64,000 nucleotides of DNA, taken from contig MBFK01000126.1 of assembly GCA_001704765.1 (NCBI GenBank), positions 186,001-250,000 of the forward strand, written 5' to 3'. Each line of letters begins with the position of its first letter. Positions within the stretch are counted from its first letter, which is position 1. Positions 16,997 through 25,963 of the stretch are shown piece by piece. Source of the stretch: Sinorhizobium shofinae (lineage in GTDB: Bacteria; Pseudomonadota; Alphaproteobacteria; Rhizobiales; Rhizobiaceae). The position numbers were made by a program, and so were the translations under genes. Below the pieces are notes generated by a model. The model was given only the letters and a program-made list of their open reading frames with translations, searched no databases and was not told the DNA's origin.

Positions 16997-17995
16997 TCAT
17001 AAGCCCATCCCACGATTTTCTTCCAAATTGAATACCCCCGCCCCGTCTTCCAGTGCACGCAGTCCCTTAAACGACGGGTGACGCAGCTTCCCATCCTGCG
17101 TCCAGGCGCGATACTCCGCCTCGGCGACGAGCACCGGACGGGTAAACACGGCGCCCCTGCGCCTGAGCGCCACTGCCGGCTGATCGGTCACGATCGTGTC
17201 GAGCAGCTCGCGCAGCTTCACTGACTCCTGATAAGTCCAGCCCGTCCCGCATCCGCCGATATAGACAAGCCCTTCGCCTTTCCTCGCCGCCAACAACAAC
17301 CGCCCGATCGCGCCTGGCATCGTTGATGGCTCGTACCCGACAATCACGAAGCTGTCGCTGCGCACGCATTTAATCTTCTGCCAGTCGGGACGACGACCGG
17401 AGCGGTAGGGCTTATCACGGCGCTTGGCGACAATCCCCTCCAGGCCATGCTCGCAGGCGATCCGGAAGAATTCCTCCCCCTCCGCCACTACTTCCTCCGA
17501 CAGCCGAATGACACCGGCGCGGCCGGCAACGACGATCGACTCCAGCAGCCGCCGGCGTTCGCTGAGCGGCACTCGGCTCAGGTCGCGTCCGTCGAGATAG
17601 AGGATATCGAAGGCGAAGAAGAGGATCTCGCGAGGATCGTGCAGGCTGGGTTTCCTCCCGACGGCACGCTGCAGCATGCCGAAGTCGGAGCGCCCCTTAT
17701 CGTCGAGCACGACCGCTTCGCCGTCAAGGATCATGGTCGGGTGCCCAAGCTGTCGCGCCTCGGTCGCGATCGGTGCAAACCGATCGGTCCAATCGAAGCC
17801 GCCGCGCGTGATGATCCGCACCCGCCCCGGCTCGACATGCACGGCCAGCCGATATCCGTCCCATTTCACCTCGAAGGCCCAGTCCGGCCCGTTCGGCGGC
17901 TTGTCGACGAGCGTTGCCACGCAGGGTTCGATGCGCGCCGGCATCGGATCAATCGGGGGCGCCCCGGGTGGTCTTTTCGAGGATGTTCTGCCCAT
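16997..17995 (-). CDS. ATP-dependent DNA ligase (LigD/LigC type)
   Basis: A 332-residue stand-alone ligase. The nucleotidyltransferase motif I is EVKWDGYRL with the adenylated Lys44. Further motifs include ILDGEAVVLDDKGRSDFG, FFAFDILYLDGRDL, LEGIVAKRRDKPYRSGRRPDW and WQKIKCVRSDSFVIVG, and an OB-fold domain follows (YIGGCGTGWTYQE). The size and motifs match the ligase domain of LigD or LigC-type enzymes used in bacterial end joining. No Ku or polymerase/nuclease domain is adjacent. It lies inside the att boundaries, hence formally phage cargo, although host origin before rearrangement cannot be excluded. Confidence 0.9.
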   Translation of the reverse strand: MGRTSSKRPPGAPPIDPMPARIEPCVATLVDKPPNGPDWAFEVKWDGYRLAVHVEPGRVRIITRGGFDWTDRFAPIATEARQLGHPTMILDGEAVVLDDKGRSDFGMLQRAVGRKPSLHDPREILFFAFDILYLDGRDLSRVPLSERRRLLESIVVAGRAGVIRLSEEVVAEGEEFFRIACEHGLEGIVAKRRDKPYRSGRRPDWQKIKCVRSDSFVIVGYEPSTMPGAIGRLLLAARKGEGLVYIGGCGTGWTYQESVKLRELLDTIVTDQPAVALRRRGAVFTRPVLVAEAEYRAWTQDGKLRHPSFKGLRALEDGAGVFNLEENRGMGL

Positions 17996-18166
17996 GCGGC
18001 CATTAACGCACGAGCGCCAATTTCAGGACAGTTACCCAAAAGGCTCATCGACAGTGATAGGCTCGACCCGGGTCAGGGCCCGCAGAACTTCTACTGATCT
18101 CCCTTGGCGACTGATGAAGGGGCGGCTCCCCCCAGCCGACGCCTCTTTATTTCAGAATGGAGAACG

Positions 18167-18215
18167 CCCGCCCGGCGATCAGCCTAGGCGCGCTAGGCGG
18201 GGATCGCCGGGCGGG
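18167..18215. terminator. Large nested hairpin, possible terminator or structural element
   Basis: A perfect 14-bp inverted repeat, CCCGCCCGGCGATC (18167-18180) with its complement at 18202-18215, encloses a second short stem GCCTA/TAGGC (18182-18198). No U-tract follows on either strand, so an intrinsic terminator is doubtful. It lies upstream of the ligase gene start. Confidence 0.45.
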
Positions 18216-18308
18216 GTTCGCCTAACCCGCGCTGCTGTGAGGGCTTTCCCAAAGGAGGGCAGCCATGGGGACCTATTGGCCCAACGGGCTGTATTCATCG
18301 GGCTTCTC

Positions 18309-18671
18309 TCAGGACCCCGTTTGGGGGTTTCTTGCAATTTTGGAAGGAGGGGCTTCGGCTCCGTTTTGCGGCCCGCCCAACCAATCACTTTGCTTCCTTT
18401 CAGGTGGTGGGGGTTCCTTTCCTGGCGCCTCCTCGTGCTGCCTTGGGGCTTCGGCGCCGTTTTGCGGCCCGCCCAACCAATCACCACTCTCCTCGGGAGG
18501 CCTTCCCCTGAAAGACAGCTTGGAAGGATCGGCTTCGGTCTCGCCGCTAGGCTGCTCGGAAGCCTTTCCCCTGCCAGACCAAGTAGTGCCGCCTTGACCG
18601 GGGGCAGCCGCGTATTCAGGGGGGTCTTGGATTGTGTTCTGGGCGGCAGGAATCTTAGAGATTTCGGTCAT
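18309..18671 (-). CDS. Proline/glutamate-rich disordered protein with repeats (hypothetical)
   Basis: A 120-residue frame starting MTEISKIPAAQNTIQDPP, with GGAG seven bases before the ATG. It is rich in Pro, Gly, Glu and Gln and contains DWLGGPQNGAEAP twice (about residues 64-76 and 94-106). No domain is recognisable and disorder is likely. A plus-strand frame (18265-18597) with an AAAGGAGG site also exists over the same DNA, so the coding strand is uncertain. The minus strand agrees with neighbouring phage genes. Confidence 0.4.
   Translation of the reverse strand: MTEISKIPAAQNTIQDPPEYAAAPGQGGTTWSGRGKASEQPSGETEADPSKLSFRGRPPEESGDWLGGPQNGAEAPRQHEEAPGKEPPPPERKQSDWLGGPQNGAEAPPSKIARNPQTGS
18349..18484. 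repeat. Two 40-bp direct repeats with one mismatch
   Basis: Positions 18349-18388 and 18445-18484 are identical except for one base (T at 18360, G at 18456). The single difference is synonymous in both overlapping reading frames. The repeat includes CCGTTTTGCGGCCCGCC. Confidence 0.85.
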
Positions 18672-19071
18672 GAACGATCTCCACTGTTGCGTGATTGTTG
18701 GATTGGGTGCCGACCCCGGGTTCTGTTAAGCCGGGCGTCAGGTTATCCAGAAGGGTGCGGCGTGGTCGTCTGCTGCATCGCGAGCCTGACATTCCTTTCA
18801 GTCACGTTCACGAGGGCCCCTACCTATCAGACTAAGGCATCAAGAACTACCCTACGTTTTAATGGTACGCGCCGTTTTACTGTCGCAAGTTGCAATTCAA
18901 GGTCCACACCAGCATGGAATCTGTAGAAACTCCGGTGAGCCACCTCCTGTCCCAATCGGTATCGAAGATCACCGCTCCGCAGCGATCTTTCATCGCCGGT
19001 TTCAAGCTCTCCCTCTCTGCTGGACCGATCCTGCCGCGACGTCCAGTGACTTCCAGTGACCCTCCAGTGAT
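18672..19071. other. Non-coding stretch left of the lysis module
   Basis: About 400 bases with no gene I can support. Near 19042-19068 TCCAGTGA occurs three times in close tandem. This may hold the end of the late transcript; no clean hairpin with a T-tract was found. Confidence 0.4.
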
Positions 19072-19515
19072 TTATCGGCTAGGCGGTGTTGCTGCCTCCA
19101 TTCGCTGTAGCGTCTGATTGGTCAGCGCGATCTGTGTCGAGATGGACGAAAGCTGAGTTCGAAAATCCGAGAACTGGTTGCCGTAGCTTTCCGTTACCCG
19201 GTTAATGCGGCTATCGAGTGCCTCGACCGCCTTTTCTATCGTGGCCATCCGGTATTCCAATTGATCCAGCTTGGCGAGGTTGGATCGCACCCCGGAAAGC
19301 TGTTGATCAAACACGGCATCGCTGGTGCGCATGTTGGCGATCAGGTCGCGGTGCGCAGCCTCATGGCCAAGCCGCCACTCTTCCAACTCGCGGATCGAAG
19401 ATTGGGCCGTTCCCCAGGCGATCCCGATCATGACAAACGTGGCGAGGAATCCGGCAGCCGAAATGACCGTGTTGAGGTTGATCGTTCGCGTGTCCACTTG
19501 AAAGCCTCCGGTCAT
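19072..19515 (-). CDS. Phage membrane-anchored coiled-coil protein, possible holin
   Basis: A 147-residue protein with one N-terminal transmembrane helix (about residues 16-35, VISAAGFLATFVMIGIAWGT), then a long heptad-rich helical tail with RMATIEKAVEALDSRINRVT and similar segments. The ATG at 19515 overlaps the stop of the Rz1-like gene (ATGA). Its place as last gene of the lysis cassette suggests holin or a lysis regulator. The topology (one helix plus coiled coil) is unlike classical holins, so the role is uncertain. Confidence 0.65.
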   Translation of the reverse strand: MTGGFQVDTRTINLNTVISAAGFLATFVMIGIAWGTAQSSIRELEEWRLGHEAAHRDLIANMRTSDAVFDQQLSGVRSNLAKLDQLEYRMATIEKAVEALDSRINRVTESYGNQFSDFRTQLSSISTQIALTNQTLQRMEAATPPSR

Positions 19516-19739
19516 GTGGCCCCCAATTTCCAGCACCGTTGCGCGCGGCCGAAAGCGTTGGTGCTGGCAACGCCTTGGCCGGTCGGAACTAGATCGGGAT
19601 CGCTCGCGAGCTTAACGGCGCCAGCCGGGGTGACGGGTATCTTCCTCCACCCCGCGCAATTGCTGGCATTCGTCGTGCATCCCGCCGCCAAGCAACTCAT
19701 TGCAAAGAGCAATGCCGTCCAGCCCCTGAATCCGTTCAT
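19512..19739 (-). CDS. Rz1-like outer-membrane spanin lipoprotein
   Basis: A 75-residue frame with a lipoprotein signal: hydrophobic TALLFAMSCLAAGC with a lipobox LAAG-C at Cys21. The gene starts inside the i-spanin-like gene in a different frame, the classic overlapping Rz/Rz1 arrangement. With its partner it would fuse inner and outer membranes at the last step of lysis. The mature part is about 55 residues. Confidence 0.75.
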   Translation of the reverse strand: MNGFRGWTALLFAMSCLAAGCTTNASNCAGWRKIPVTPAGAVKLASDPDLVPTGQGVASTNAFGRAQRCWKLGAT

Positions 19740-19896
19740 CGATCTTCTCCCGCTTTTCGATCGCGGCGACTGTGTCCTTCAATTGCTCGGCGCGGCTATC
19801 GCCCCGGCCTTTCCAATAGCCGGCGCCGAACAGCGCGGCGGCGATCAGCGCCACCGCAAGCCACTTGCCGAGGGGGCCGGTTAACAGCGCGATCAA
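19612..19896 (-). CDS. Rz-like inner-membrane spanin
   Basis: A 94-residue protein with an N-terminal transmembrane helix (about 10-28, LGKWLAVALIAAALFGAGYW), then a charged helical periplasmic region (SRAEQLKDTVAAIEKREKID). The small size and the out-of-frame lipoprotein gene overlapping its 3' half identify it as the i-spanin. The ATG overlaps the stop of the endolysin gene. Confidence 0.78.
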   Translation of the reverse strand: MIALLTGPLGKWLAVALIAAALFGAGYWKGRGDSRAEQLKDTVAAIEKREKIDERIQGLDGIALCNELLGGGMHDECQQLRGVEEDTRHPGWRR

Positions 19897-20744
19897 ACCG
19901 GCACCTCGTCTAGCGCGTCAGCCAAGCGGGCTTGCTGCCGTTTGGCGTAAAAGCGGTAACCGATTCCGCCGATCGCCAGCGCCGCGCCGGTAACCGCCAG
20001 GCCAACGACAAGGGTGGCGATCCAATCCCCGGCCGCGCTAAACGGGGTCAGCTGTTCCTGTAGGGTTTGTAATGTGCCGGCGATGCTGCCCGCCCCGATC
20101 CCGCCGCCGGTAGCCGCATCGGCCGGCGCCTTGCTTGGCGCCTTGCGGGCGTCCTCGATCCGCGCTTTTGCCTCGGCGCCGGCAACGTGAACCGTGACGA
20201 CATCCTTTCGGCCACCGGCCTCGGCCCTGCCGACGGCGCGAACGTTTGCCACCCGCTTTGTCCAGCCGCCGCTGAAGTCGCCCCACGTATCCAGCGCCCG
20301 GAGATAGCTCATCCGGCGGTCGCAAATCCGATCAATCAGCGCGTCGTGATTTTCGGTTTCCTCGAGCGCCGCCATCGTGGCCAGCCCGGCAACGCCGTCG
20401 ATCTCGCCGCGATAGGCCGAACCGAGCGCCCGCTGTAGCCATTTGATCGATTGCTTAGGGCCGCTGTTCACGGCGCCATCAAACACGACGTAATCGACGC
20501 CCACGGGGAGTTTGTCAGCCTTGGTCGGGTCCCAATACTGGCGCCGGTAAATCGCATCCCGCTCGGCCGCCGCCATCTGGCGAACGGATCGCAGCGGGGC
20601 GCCCTTGCTTCGCCGATAGGCACCATACGTGCGTTGCGTGATCCCCTGATTGGTGGCACCGCCGGGGTCGCGGGGATGGTTTACATATCCGCCCTCATGG
20701 ACGAGCACCCGCGCGAGCGCCGCCCGAAAGCTGTTCGCCGCCAT
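19893..20744 (-). CDS. Endolysin, glycoside hydrolase family 108
   Basis: A 283-residue lysozyme-like protein. The GH108 catalytic segment is at the N-terminus: VLVHEGGYVNHPRDPGG with Glu17 in the EGGY motif, then TNQGITQRTY, and further YWDPTKADKLPVGVDYVVFD and NSGPKQSIKWLQRALG of the peptidoglycan-binding region. Residues about 242-263 form a transmembrane helix, so the enzyme may be membrane-tethered at its C-terminus rather than freely soluble. It cuts the peptidoglycan glycan strand at the end of the lytic cycle. Confidence 0.92.
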   Translation of the reverse strand: MAANSFRAALARVLVHEGGYVNHPRDPGGATNQGITQRTYGAYRRSKGAPLRSVRQMAAAERDAIYRRQYWDPTKADKLPVGVDYVVFDGAVNSGPKQSIKWLQRALGSAYRGEIDGVAGLATMAALEETENHDALIDRICDRRMSYLRALDTWGDFSGGWTKRVANVRAVGRAEAGGRKDVVTVHVAGAEAKARIEDARKAPSKAPADAATGGGIGAGSIAGTLQTLQEQLTPFSAAGDWIATLVVGLAVTGAALAIGGIGYRFYAKRQQARLADALDEVPV

Positions 20745-20763
20745 GGTGGTTCTCCTGGAATTT

Positions 20764-20976
20764 TCAGAGGAAGTTTACGTTCTGGACGCGCCGCGCATTG
20801 GTCGGCGCCGGTTGCGCTTCCTCGGGCCCGACCACCGCATAGGCCGTAACTTTGGAAACGACGATATGATTATCCGCCGGCCCGACGACGGCATAGGCGG
20901 CCGCCTTGGAAACTATCGTGTGATCATCGGCCGGGCCGACAACCGCATAGCCTGTGAGTTTAGAAACATCCGCCAT
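20764..20976 (-). CDS. Small tail-associated protein with three repeats
   Basis: A 70-residue protein built mainly of three units of about 20 residues: SKLTGYAVVGPADDHTIV, SKAAAYAVVGPADNHIVV and SKVTAYAVVGPEE. Each unit has the invariant AYAVVGP core. Such repeats occur in small proteins beside phage fibre genes, where they may form beta-structures. The gene overlaps the preceding fibre-like gene by one base. Confidence 0.6.
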   Translation of the reverse strand: MADVSKLTGYAVVGPADDHTIVSKAAAYAVVGPADNHIVVSKVTAYAVVGPEEAQPAPTNARRVQNVNFL

Positions 20977-21959
20977 CAGGCCGCACTCTGTACGCCCGCT
21001 TCAAGCGCATCCACCTCGGCCCGCGTCCATTTCTGGCCGGTGGCGGGGTTTGTGTTCCATACGGCAACGGCGCCGCCGAAAGCGTCCTTGTTCTGCGGAC
21101 TAAGCGCCACTGTGTGATCAGCGCCCCCGGTTCGCACAAGGGCGTTGATGGTTTGCGGTCCCGATGCTGATTGGATGTTGTGGCGGGCGGATACGACCAC
21201 CGCCTTAACCTCGCCCGTGTCGCCTGTGGCGGCCGGCAAATTGCCAAGCGCAAAGCTTTCCTTTTCGCCAGCGGCGCCCGACGAGATGAAGGAAGAATCC
21301 GGGCTGTTGTAGGCGTTGATGGAGAGATAGTCATTCGCCCATGCGGTGTTTGCGCCGTTGCCGGTGGCGGGCAGCGTCACCAGCCGATAAAGCCGGTTAT
21401 CCGTATCCCCGACGATCACCTCCGAAATAAACGAAAGGTTCGAGGAACTACGCGCCCCAAACCACATATAGGAACAGCCCGTCATTCCGGCCCGCGTGGC
21501 GGTATTGCCGACGAACTCCGCCATCAATACGCCCCCGCGATAGAAGCGGATAAAGCCGGCGGCGGCATCGATCTTCACCGCCATCGTCTGCGGGCTAGAG
21601 ACAATAAACGCGGTTTCCGTAGTCGAAAACGCGGCGCCTACATCGACCCATGTCGTGCCGTCCCAACGTTGCAATTTGGCTGTCGTAGAAGTCGTGGTAA
21701 TCACCCGCGCAACCGCGCCCTCGGGCCCGCCGGCTTCAAGAAGCGTCATCCCGGTGGAAGTGCCGCCGCTCTGCGCAATATAGCGCCAACTCGCCCACAT
21801 AGTCGGGATCGAGGGAAAGCGAGCGCGGAACCAAGACGACGATGTATCAAGCTTGATCGCCGCCCTAGCGAAAGTTGAATTGAAATTGCCGTTGTCGTGA
21901 ACAAGCCCCGGCGAATACTCAAAGGCGTCTAGTTCGCCGCCCGCAAAAACAATAGCCAT
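20976..21959 (-). CDS. Putative tail fibre / receptor-binding protein
   Basis: A 327-residue beta-rich protein, low in Cys and Lys, with segments such as TTWVDVGAAFSTTETAFIV and VKIDAAAGFIRFYRGGVLMA that suggest a LamG-like jelly-roll (speculative). The C-terminus WNTNPATGQKWTRAEVDALE resembles the end of many tail-fibre-region proteins. Its position between the DUF2793 protein and the lysis genes fits host recognition. No enzymatic motif seen. Confidence 0.6.
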   Translation of the reverse strand: MAIVFAGGELDAFEYSPGLVHDNGNFNSTFARAAIKLDTSSSWFRARFPSIPTMWASWRYIAQSGGTSTGMTLLEAGGPEGAVARVITTTSTTAKLQRWDGTTWVDVGAAFSTTETAFIVSSPQTMAVKIDAAAGFIRFYRGGVLMAEFVGNTATRAGMTGCSYMWFGARSSSNLSFISEVIVGDTDNRLYRLVTLPATGNGANTAWANDYLSINAYNSPDSSFISSGAAGEKESFALGNLPAATGDTGEVKAVVVSARHNIQSASGPQTINALVRTGGADHTVALSPQNKDAFGGAVAVWNTNPATGQKWTRAEVDALEAGVQSAA

Positions 21960-21971
21960 TTTTCGCTCCGA

Positions 21972-22727
21972 TCAATTCAGCGTTGCCGCGATTGTCATCG
22001 ACACATCGGCAAGGGTGGCGTCGGCCGTGGCCGGCGCGGTAACGGTCAGGATATCGCCCGCCGCAAAGGAGGTGGCCGAGGCCATAGCCAGCGTTGCGGC
22101 GGTGCCGGCCGCCGCCCATGTGGCGGTCCCGACTTGCGTTCCGTTTTTCTTGACCGATAGCGCCGCCGATCCGGTGGTCGCCGCGCCAGATGATCCACGC
22201 GAACCGGCCAGCGCGGCGGGGATCGTGAACGGCCGGGCCACCTCATGCCGGAACAGCAATTCATTTGCGGTTAGCGTGCCGCCGGCAAAGAACGAAAGCT
22301 CCACCGCTGTCGGGCCCCCGGTCGGCACCGCCTCCCAAGCGCCGTCTTTGCGCCCGTACAGCGTGCCATCGGCCGGCGCACCCTCCATGCCAGCGGCCAG
22401 CGGCACCCACGCCGCGCCGTCGAATTGCACATTTTCGTTAGTGTCAGCCACATACACCGCGAACCCCTCGGCGGGCGGAATGTATACCCATGCGCCGTCA
22501 TCCCGGATCGCGATTTCGTTGGCGTTGCTGGCCGCATCGGCCGGCACGATATAGATGTCGCCGTTTATGGGTGAGCCAGGCAGCGCGGTGGTGCGGCTAA
22601 TCACGCGCGGCTGAACGAGCGCCGATAGCTTGCGCAAATTCGCGTCGTTCTCGTCTTTCCAGTTATCGGCGCCTAAGTCCCAAAAGCCGGTCAGGCCGAG
22701 GCCGGGTAGTGTCCGTTGCGGCATCAC
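21972..22727 (-). CDS. DUF2793-domain tail protein
   Basis: A 251-residue protein. Residues about 1-115 match the DUF2793 pattern: LTGFWDLGADNWKDENDANL, GSPINGDIYIVPADAASNAN, AWVYIPPAEGFAVYVADTNE and FDGAAWVPL. The rest is Ala/Gly/Thr-rich beta sequence. DUF2793 proteins sit in alphaproteobacterial phage and gene-transfer-agent tail regions. It overlaps the tip gene by 4 nt. Confidence 0.82.
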   Translation of the reverse strand: MMPQRTLPGLGLTGFWDLGADNWKDENDANLRKLSALVQPRVISRTTALPGSPINGDIYIVPADAASNANEIAIRDDGAWVYIPPAEGFAVYVADTNENVQFDGAAWVPLAAGMEGAPADGTLYGRKDGAWEAVPTGGPTAVELSFFAGGTLTANELLFRHEVARPFTIPAALAGSRGSSGAATTGSAALSVKKNGTQVGTATWAAAGTAATLAMASATSFAAGDILTVTAPATADATLADVSMTIAATLN

Positions 22728-25700
22728 GCGCCTCCGTAGTTGTAGCCGTAGCCGTAGCCGTAGCCGGTGGCCACGATCACTTCGATTTCATGGGCCTGCA
22801 GGGAAACCAGATCGTCACGCTTTGCGCTGACCCGAACCACGCCGCGCGAATTGCCGGCGAACGAGGCGACCGGCACATCAAAGCTCGTTCCAGCCAGATC
22901 ATCATGCGTGGTGAGTATCGAACCATCGGCGCCAAGGACATCGACCCGAGTGGCTTGGCCATCCTCGGGCGCCACGTCGGCGGCATCCCAAGGCATGATC
23001 ACCGCATCCTCGGTCAGCCGGTTGCGGCGTGACCATGTTACCGGGACCGGATCAACGCCGTCTTGATCAACCGCCCCGGCAAAACCGGGATCGCCGCTCA
23101 CCCGCACATCGGCCGGGCGCAACGGCAAGTGCGGCCGGGCCAAAACGGTATGGCTGACGGTGGGAGCGGCGTTGAAATCCAGCAAGCCAAGCGAGGTGCG
23201 GGTGAGCACCTTGTATTGCACAATCTCGGCCTCGGCCCGCGCAATATCGTCGGTGTTTTCCAAGTTCGCATCAATGAACCATACCGGCGTCCCGGCTGGC
23301 CACGCGCGCGGCACCGTATCCAGCACGCCGCGCTCTACCGTGTAACCGGCCGGATATTCCCCGGTGATCGCGCAAAGCTCGCTGTCGCCCTCGCCCGTGC
23401 CCTCGATCAGGATCAGCCCGCCGACAGTTGGCGGGTTCCCTTGCGTGCGATCCGGGAAGGCCGGAAGAACGGATAGCGCCTCAGCGGGGATATCGGCCGC
23501 AAGTTCCGCCCGGCTGACAATCGTTTTCGTGCCAAGCTCGTCGCCATCCGCCTCGAATAGCTCGAATTCCGGGGTGTCTTGCCCGGCCTCGGCGGCAAGC
23601 ACGCCCGCGAACGTTTCGGGATATGCCCACCCGGCGTTCAGGACCGTCTGGTCAACTTCATTGATCACCAGATAATAGGGCAACGTGAAAACCAGCGTGT
23701 GGTCGGCCGGCGTCGGTTCTTCGGAAACGGGCACCCATTCGCTGTCAGGCGGCAAATTATAGTCGGCCAGCGGCAAGGAAAAGATATCCTCCACCAGCGG
23801 CGCCCGAACGGTGGAGTCGCCCGGCTTGCCGTAATCAACCGGCCCCACTCGCATAATGATATTGTCGATTCCGTCGTCTGGGGAATGGAGCTTGAGGCAA
23901 TCGCCCGGCAACAAATTCCAGGCTTCCCGGTTGGCCTCGATATCGCATGAGGCAATCGGGGTGGATGCCGCGCGCAGATCGCGGTGGGCAAGCTTGGTGG
24001 CCAGCGCCTTGACCCGCACCCCGTAATAGTTCCGGCCATCCGAAACAATCCCGCCTTGCGCCTCGATGTTCGCCAAATCTTGGGCGCTGACCGTTTCCTC
24101 CTCCTCGTTTTCGGGGTTGGTGAAGGTCACGACGATTTCGTTGATCGTTTCGCCCCAAAGCTTGCGGGCGAACTTCGTAACGACGGAATTATCCGGCGTG
24201 AAAACCGGCAATGCGTCGATATCGTAATCATCCCGGATCAGCTTGAGCGTGAGCAACCCGTTCTTAGGGTTGACGAACAGCACGGCCTCGATGTGATCGA
24301 GCGCTTCCTTTACAAAGTTCTCGATGGTGTCTTGTTGGGTCCAGAGCATCGATAGGCCGAATTCCTCGCCGTAGAGCGTGGCGGCGGCGCTTTCGAAGCT
24401 GGCCACATCAATCGCGGTTGCCGGCGCCCCCATGCCCCAATCGGTGTTGGTCAGGCACTCATAAATGATATGCGCCGGGTTGCTGTCGAACGACTCGGAC
24501 GGCAAGAACAGCACATAAATGCTGTCGATACTCTCCGAGTGATGGCTGGAATAGACAGCGATGGCGCGTTCGCTTGCCGAAAAGCCCGCGTCCCATTTGC
24601 CGCCGATGTTGAGATTCCACTCGTCATCTTGGATGCTTTCAAAAATCTCGCCCGTAGCGAGATCGATAGAAAACACCACGCCATCCTCGAAAATGACGGC
24701 AACGCCCGGCCCGTCGAGAACGTGCCGCCCCTGAACATATTCAATCGTGGCGTTCCCCGTTTTGCCGGTTTGGCCGGAAGCCACGACGGCGATTAGGTCC
24801 GAGTTCAGGACGGCAAAGTACCCTCCCCCGACAACAAACCATTTATCGTGCGGGGCCAGATAGGCGATGCTATTCGGATAACTCGGCTGGCCTTGGGCGG
24901 TCGTCGACGTCACCAGCGATGTGATCGAAACCGTCTCGCCAAGTCCCGCCTCCGTCCATCCTACGCGGTAGGTTTGGCCGACATAATACGTCGTGAGCAC
25001 GATGTATTCCGGCGATACGGAAAGCTGAGCGTGGCTGGCCGTTATCCCCCAAGCGCCTTGCTGTTGCCACAACTTCGTCCAGCCGCCCCCGGCGCTCTTG
25101 CAGCAAACAATCGGCACATCAAGGTTAAGCGGCCCGATCAGGAAAAACAGATAGGTCGCGCCACCGATGAGAATTTCGGTCGGTCCCCCGAGCCACTGCC
25201 CCCCATATTCGAAAGGCGGAACGCCCAACGAAAGGCTGCTTTTTGCGGCGCCGTTCGCGAGATCATAGGCGCGCATCACGCCGTTGATGTCGAGCGACAA
25301 AACCTCATTCCGGGATGGGGAGATAAAGACCCACATCGGCTCGGCGGCGAGAGTAATGGCGGCCCGCCGGTTGCCGGTGCGCAAGTCCTCGATGATCAGC
25401 TTAGACTCGTCTCTGGTGACATATGCCACCGTCGATTCATAAACGTCGAACAGCTTGGACCCGTTGCTGGAACCCCACCGAGCGACATCCGTGATGATCC
25501 GGCTTTTGCGGGCCTTTTCACGCCAGATGCGGGCGAACGATTGCCCCAAGCCAACCGAGGCGCGGGCGGCCTCGATCCACACGCCCGGCAGATAGGGCGA
25601 GTTTGCGGACCAGTAGAACCCGCCTTTGCCCCCGTGAAAGAAGGCCGAGGCGATGCCGCGATAGGCCGGCATTGTGGCGGTTGTCTTGCCGTGCTTGGCG

Positions 25701-25963
25701 GCGATGTTCTCCGGGATCGTCTGATCAGGACCGCCCGGCAAATAATGCACGGTGCCAACGGCGCCGCCCTCCTTTTTGGCGCCGCCGAACAAATCCGGCT
25801 TGCTTATGACGATATCCCCTTGAGTGGACTTGGTGCCCACCCATGCGGTTTTCTCGTTGATGACGATTTTCTTGATGAAATCGAGCGGCCCGTGGCAAAT
25901 CCCGAAGTGCTGGGACATGTAATACAGCGTGACCGTCTGTTTCGGTTTCTTGCTGCTACCCAT
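22724..25963 (-). CDS. Phage tail tip / host attachment protein (gpJ-like)
   Basis: A 1079-residue protein. The N-terminus (YYMSQHFGICHGPLDFIKKI) and NPAHIIYECLTNTDWGMGAP, FVKEALDHIEAVLFVNPKNG and LWGETINEIVVTFTNPENEE match central-hub / tip attachment proteins of siphophages. The middle (about 180-480) looks like a beta-propeller-type insertion with WD-like strands. The C-terminus ends in a Gly/Tyr tract, ATGYGYGYGYNYGGA, coded by a short tandem repeat. It forms the distal tail hub that contacts the host. Confidence 0.85.
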   Translation of the reverse strand: MGSSKKPKQTVTLYYMSQHFGICHGPLDFIKKIVINEKTAWVGTKSTQGDIVISKPDLFGGAKKEGGAVGTVHYLPGGPDQTIPENIAAKHGKTTATMPAYRGIASAFFHGGKGGFYWSANSPYLPGVWIEAARASVGLGQSFARIWREKARKSRIITDVARWGSSNGSKLFDVYESTVAYVTRDESKLIIEDLRTGNRRAAITLAAEPMWVFISPSRNEVLSLDINGVMRAYDLANGAAKSSLSLGVPPFEYGGQWLGGPTEILIGGATYLFFLIGPLNLDVPIVCCKSAGGGWTKLWQQQGAWGITASHAQLSVSPEYIVLTTYYVGQTYRVGWTEAGLGETVSITSLVTSTTAQGQPSYPNSIAYLAPHDKWFVVGGGYFAVLNSDLIAVVASGQTGKTGNATIEYVQGRHVLDGPGVAVIFEDGVVFSIDLATGEIFESIQDDEWNLNIGGKWDAGFSASERAIAVYSSHHSESIDSIYVLFLPSESFDSNPAHIIYECLTNTDWGMGAPATAIDVASFESAAATLYGEEFGLSMLWTQQDTIENFVKEALDHIEAVLFVNPKNGLLTLKLIRDDYDIDALPVFTPDNSVVTKFARKLWGETINEIVVTFTNPENEEEETVSAQDLANIEAQGGIVSDGRNYYGVRVKALATKLAHRDLRAASTPIASCDIEANREAWNLLPGDCLKLHSPDDGIDNIIMRVGPVDYGKPGDSTVRAPLVEDIFSLPLADYNLPPDSEWVPVSEEPTPADHTLVFTLPYYLVINEVDQTVLNAGWAYPETFAGVLAAEAGQDTPEFELFEADGDELGTKTIVSRAELAADIPAEALSVLPAFPDRTQGNPPTVGGLILIEGTGEGDSELCAITGEYPAGYTVERGVLDTVPRAWPAGTPVWFIDANLENTDDIARAEAEIVQYKVLTRTSLGLLDFNAAPTVSHTVLARPHLPLRPADVRVSGDPGFAGAVDQDGVDPVPVTWSRRNRLTEDAVIMPWDAADVAPEDGQATRVDVLGADGSILTTHDDLAGTSFDVPVASFAGNSRGVVRVSAKRDDLVSLQAHEIEVIVATGYGYGYGYNYGGA

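Noticed and set aside
18265-18597. Plus-strand 110-codon frame with a strong AAAGGAGG site as the real gene
   Set aside because: Kept only as an alternative: composition is low-complexity Pro/Ser/Gly/Cys and the strand is opposite to neighbouring phage genes. Not decisive.
22735-22770. GTAGCC tandem repeat as a regulatory microsatellite
   Set aside because: It encodes the GYGYGYNYGG tail of the tip protein, so it is explained by coding sequence.
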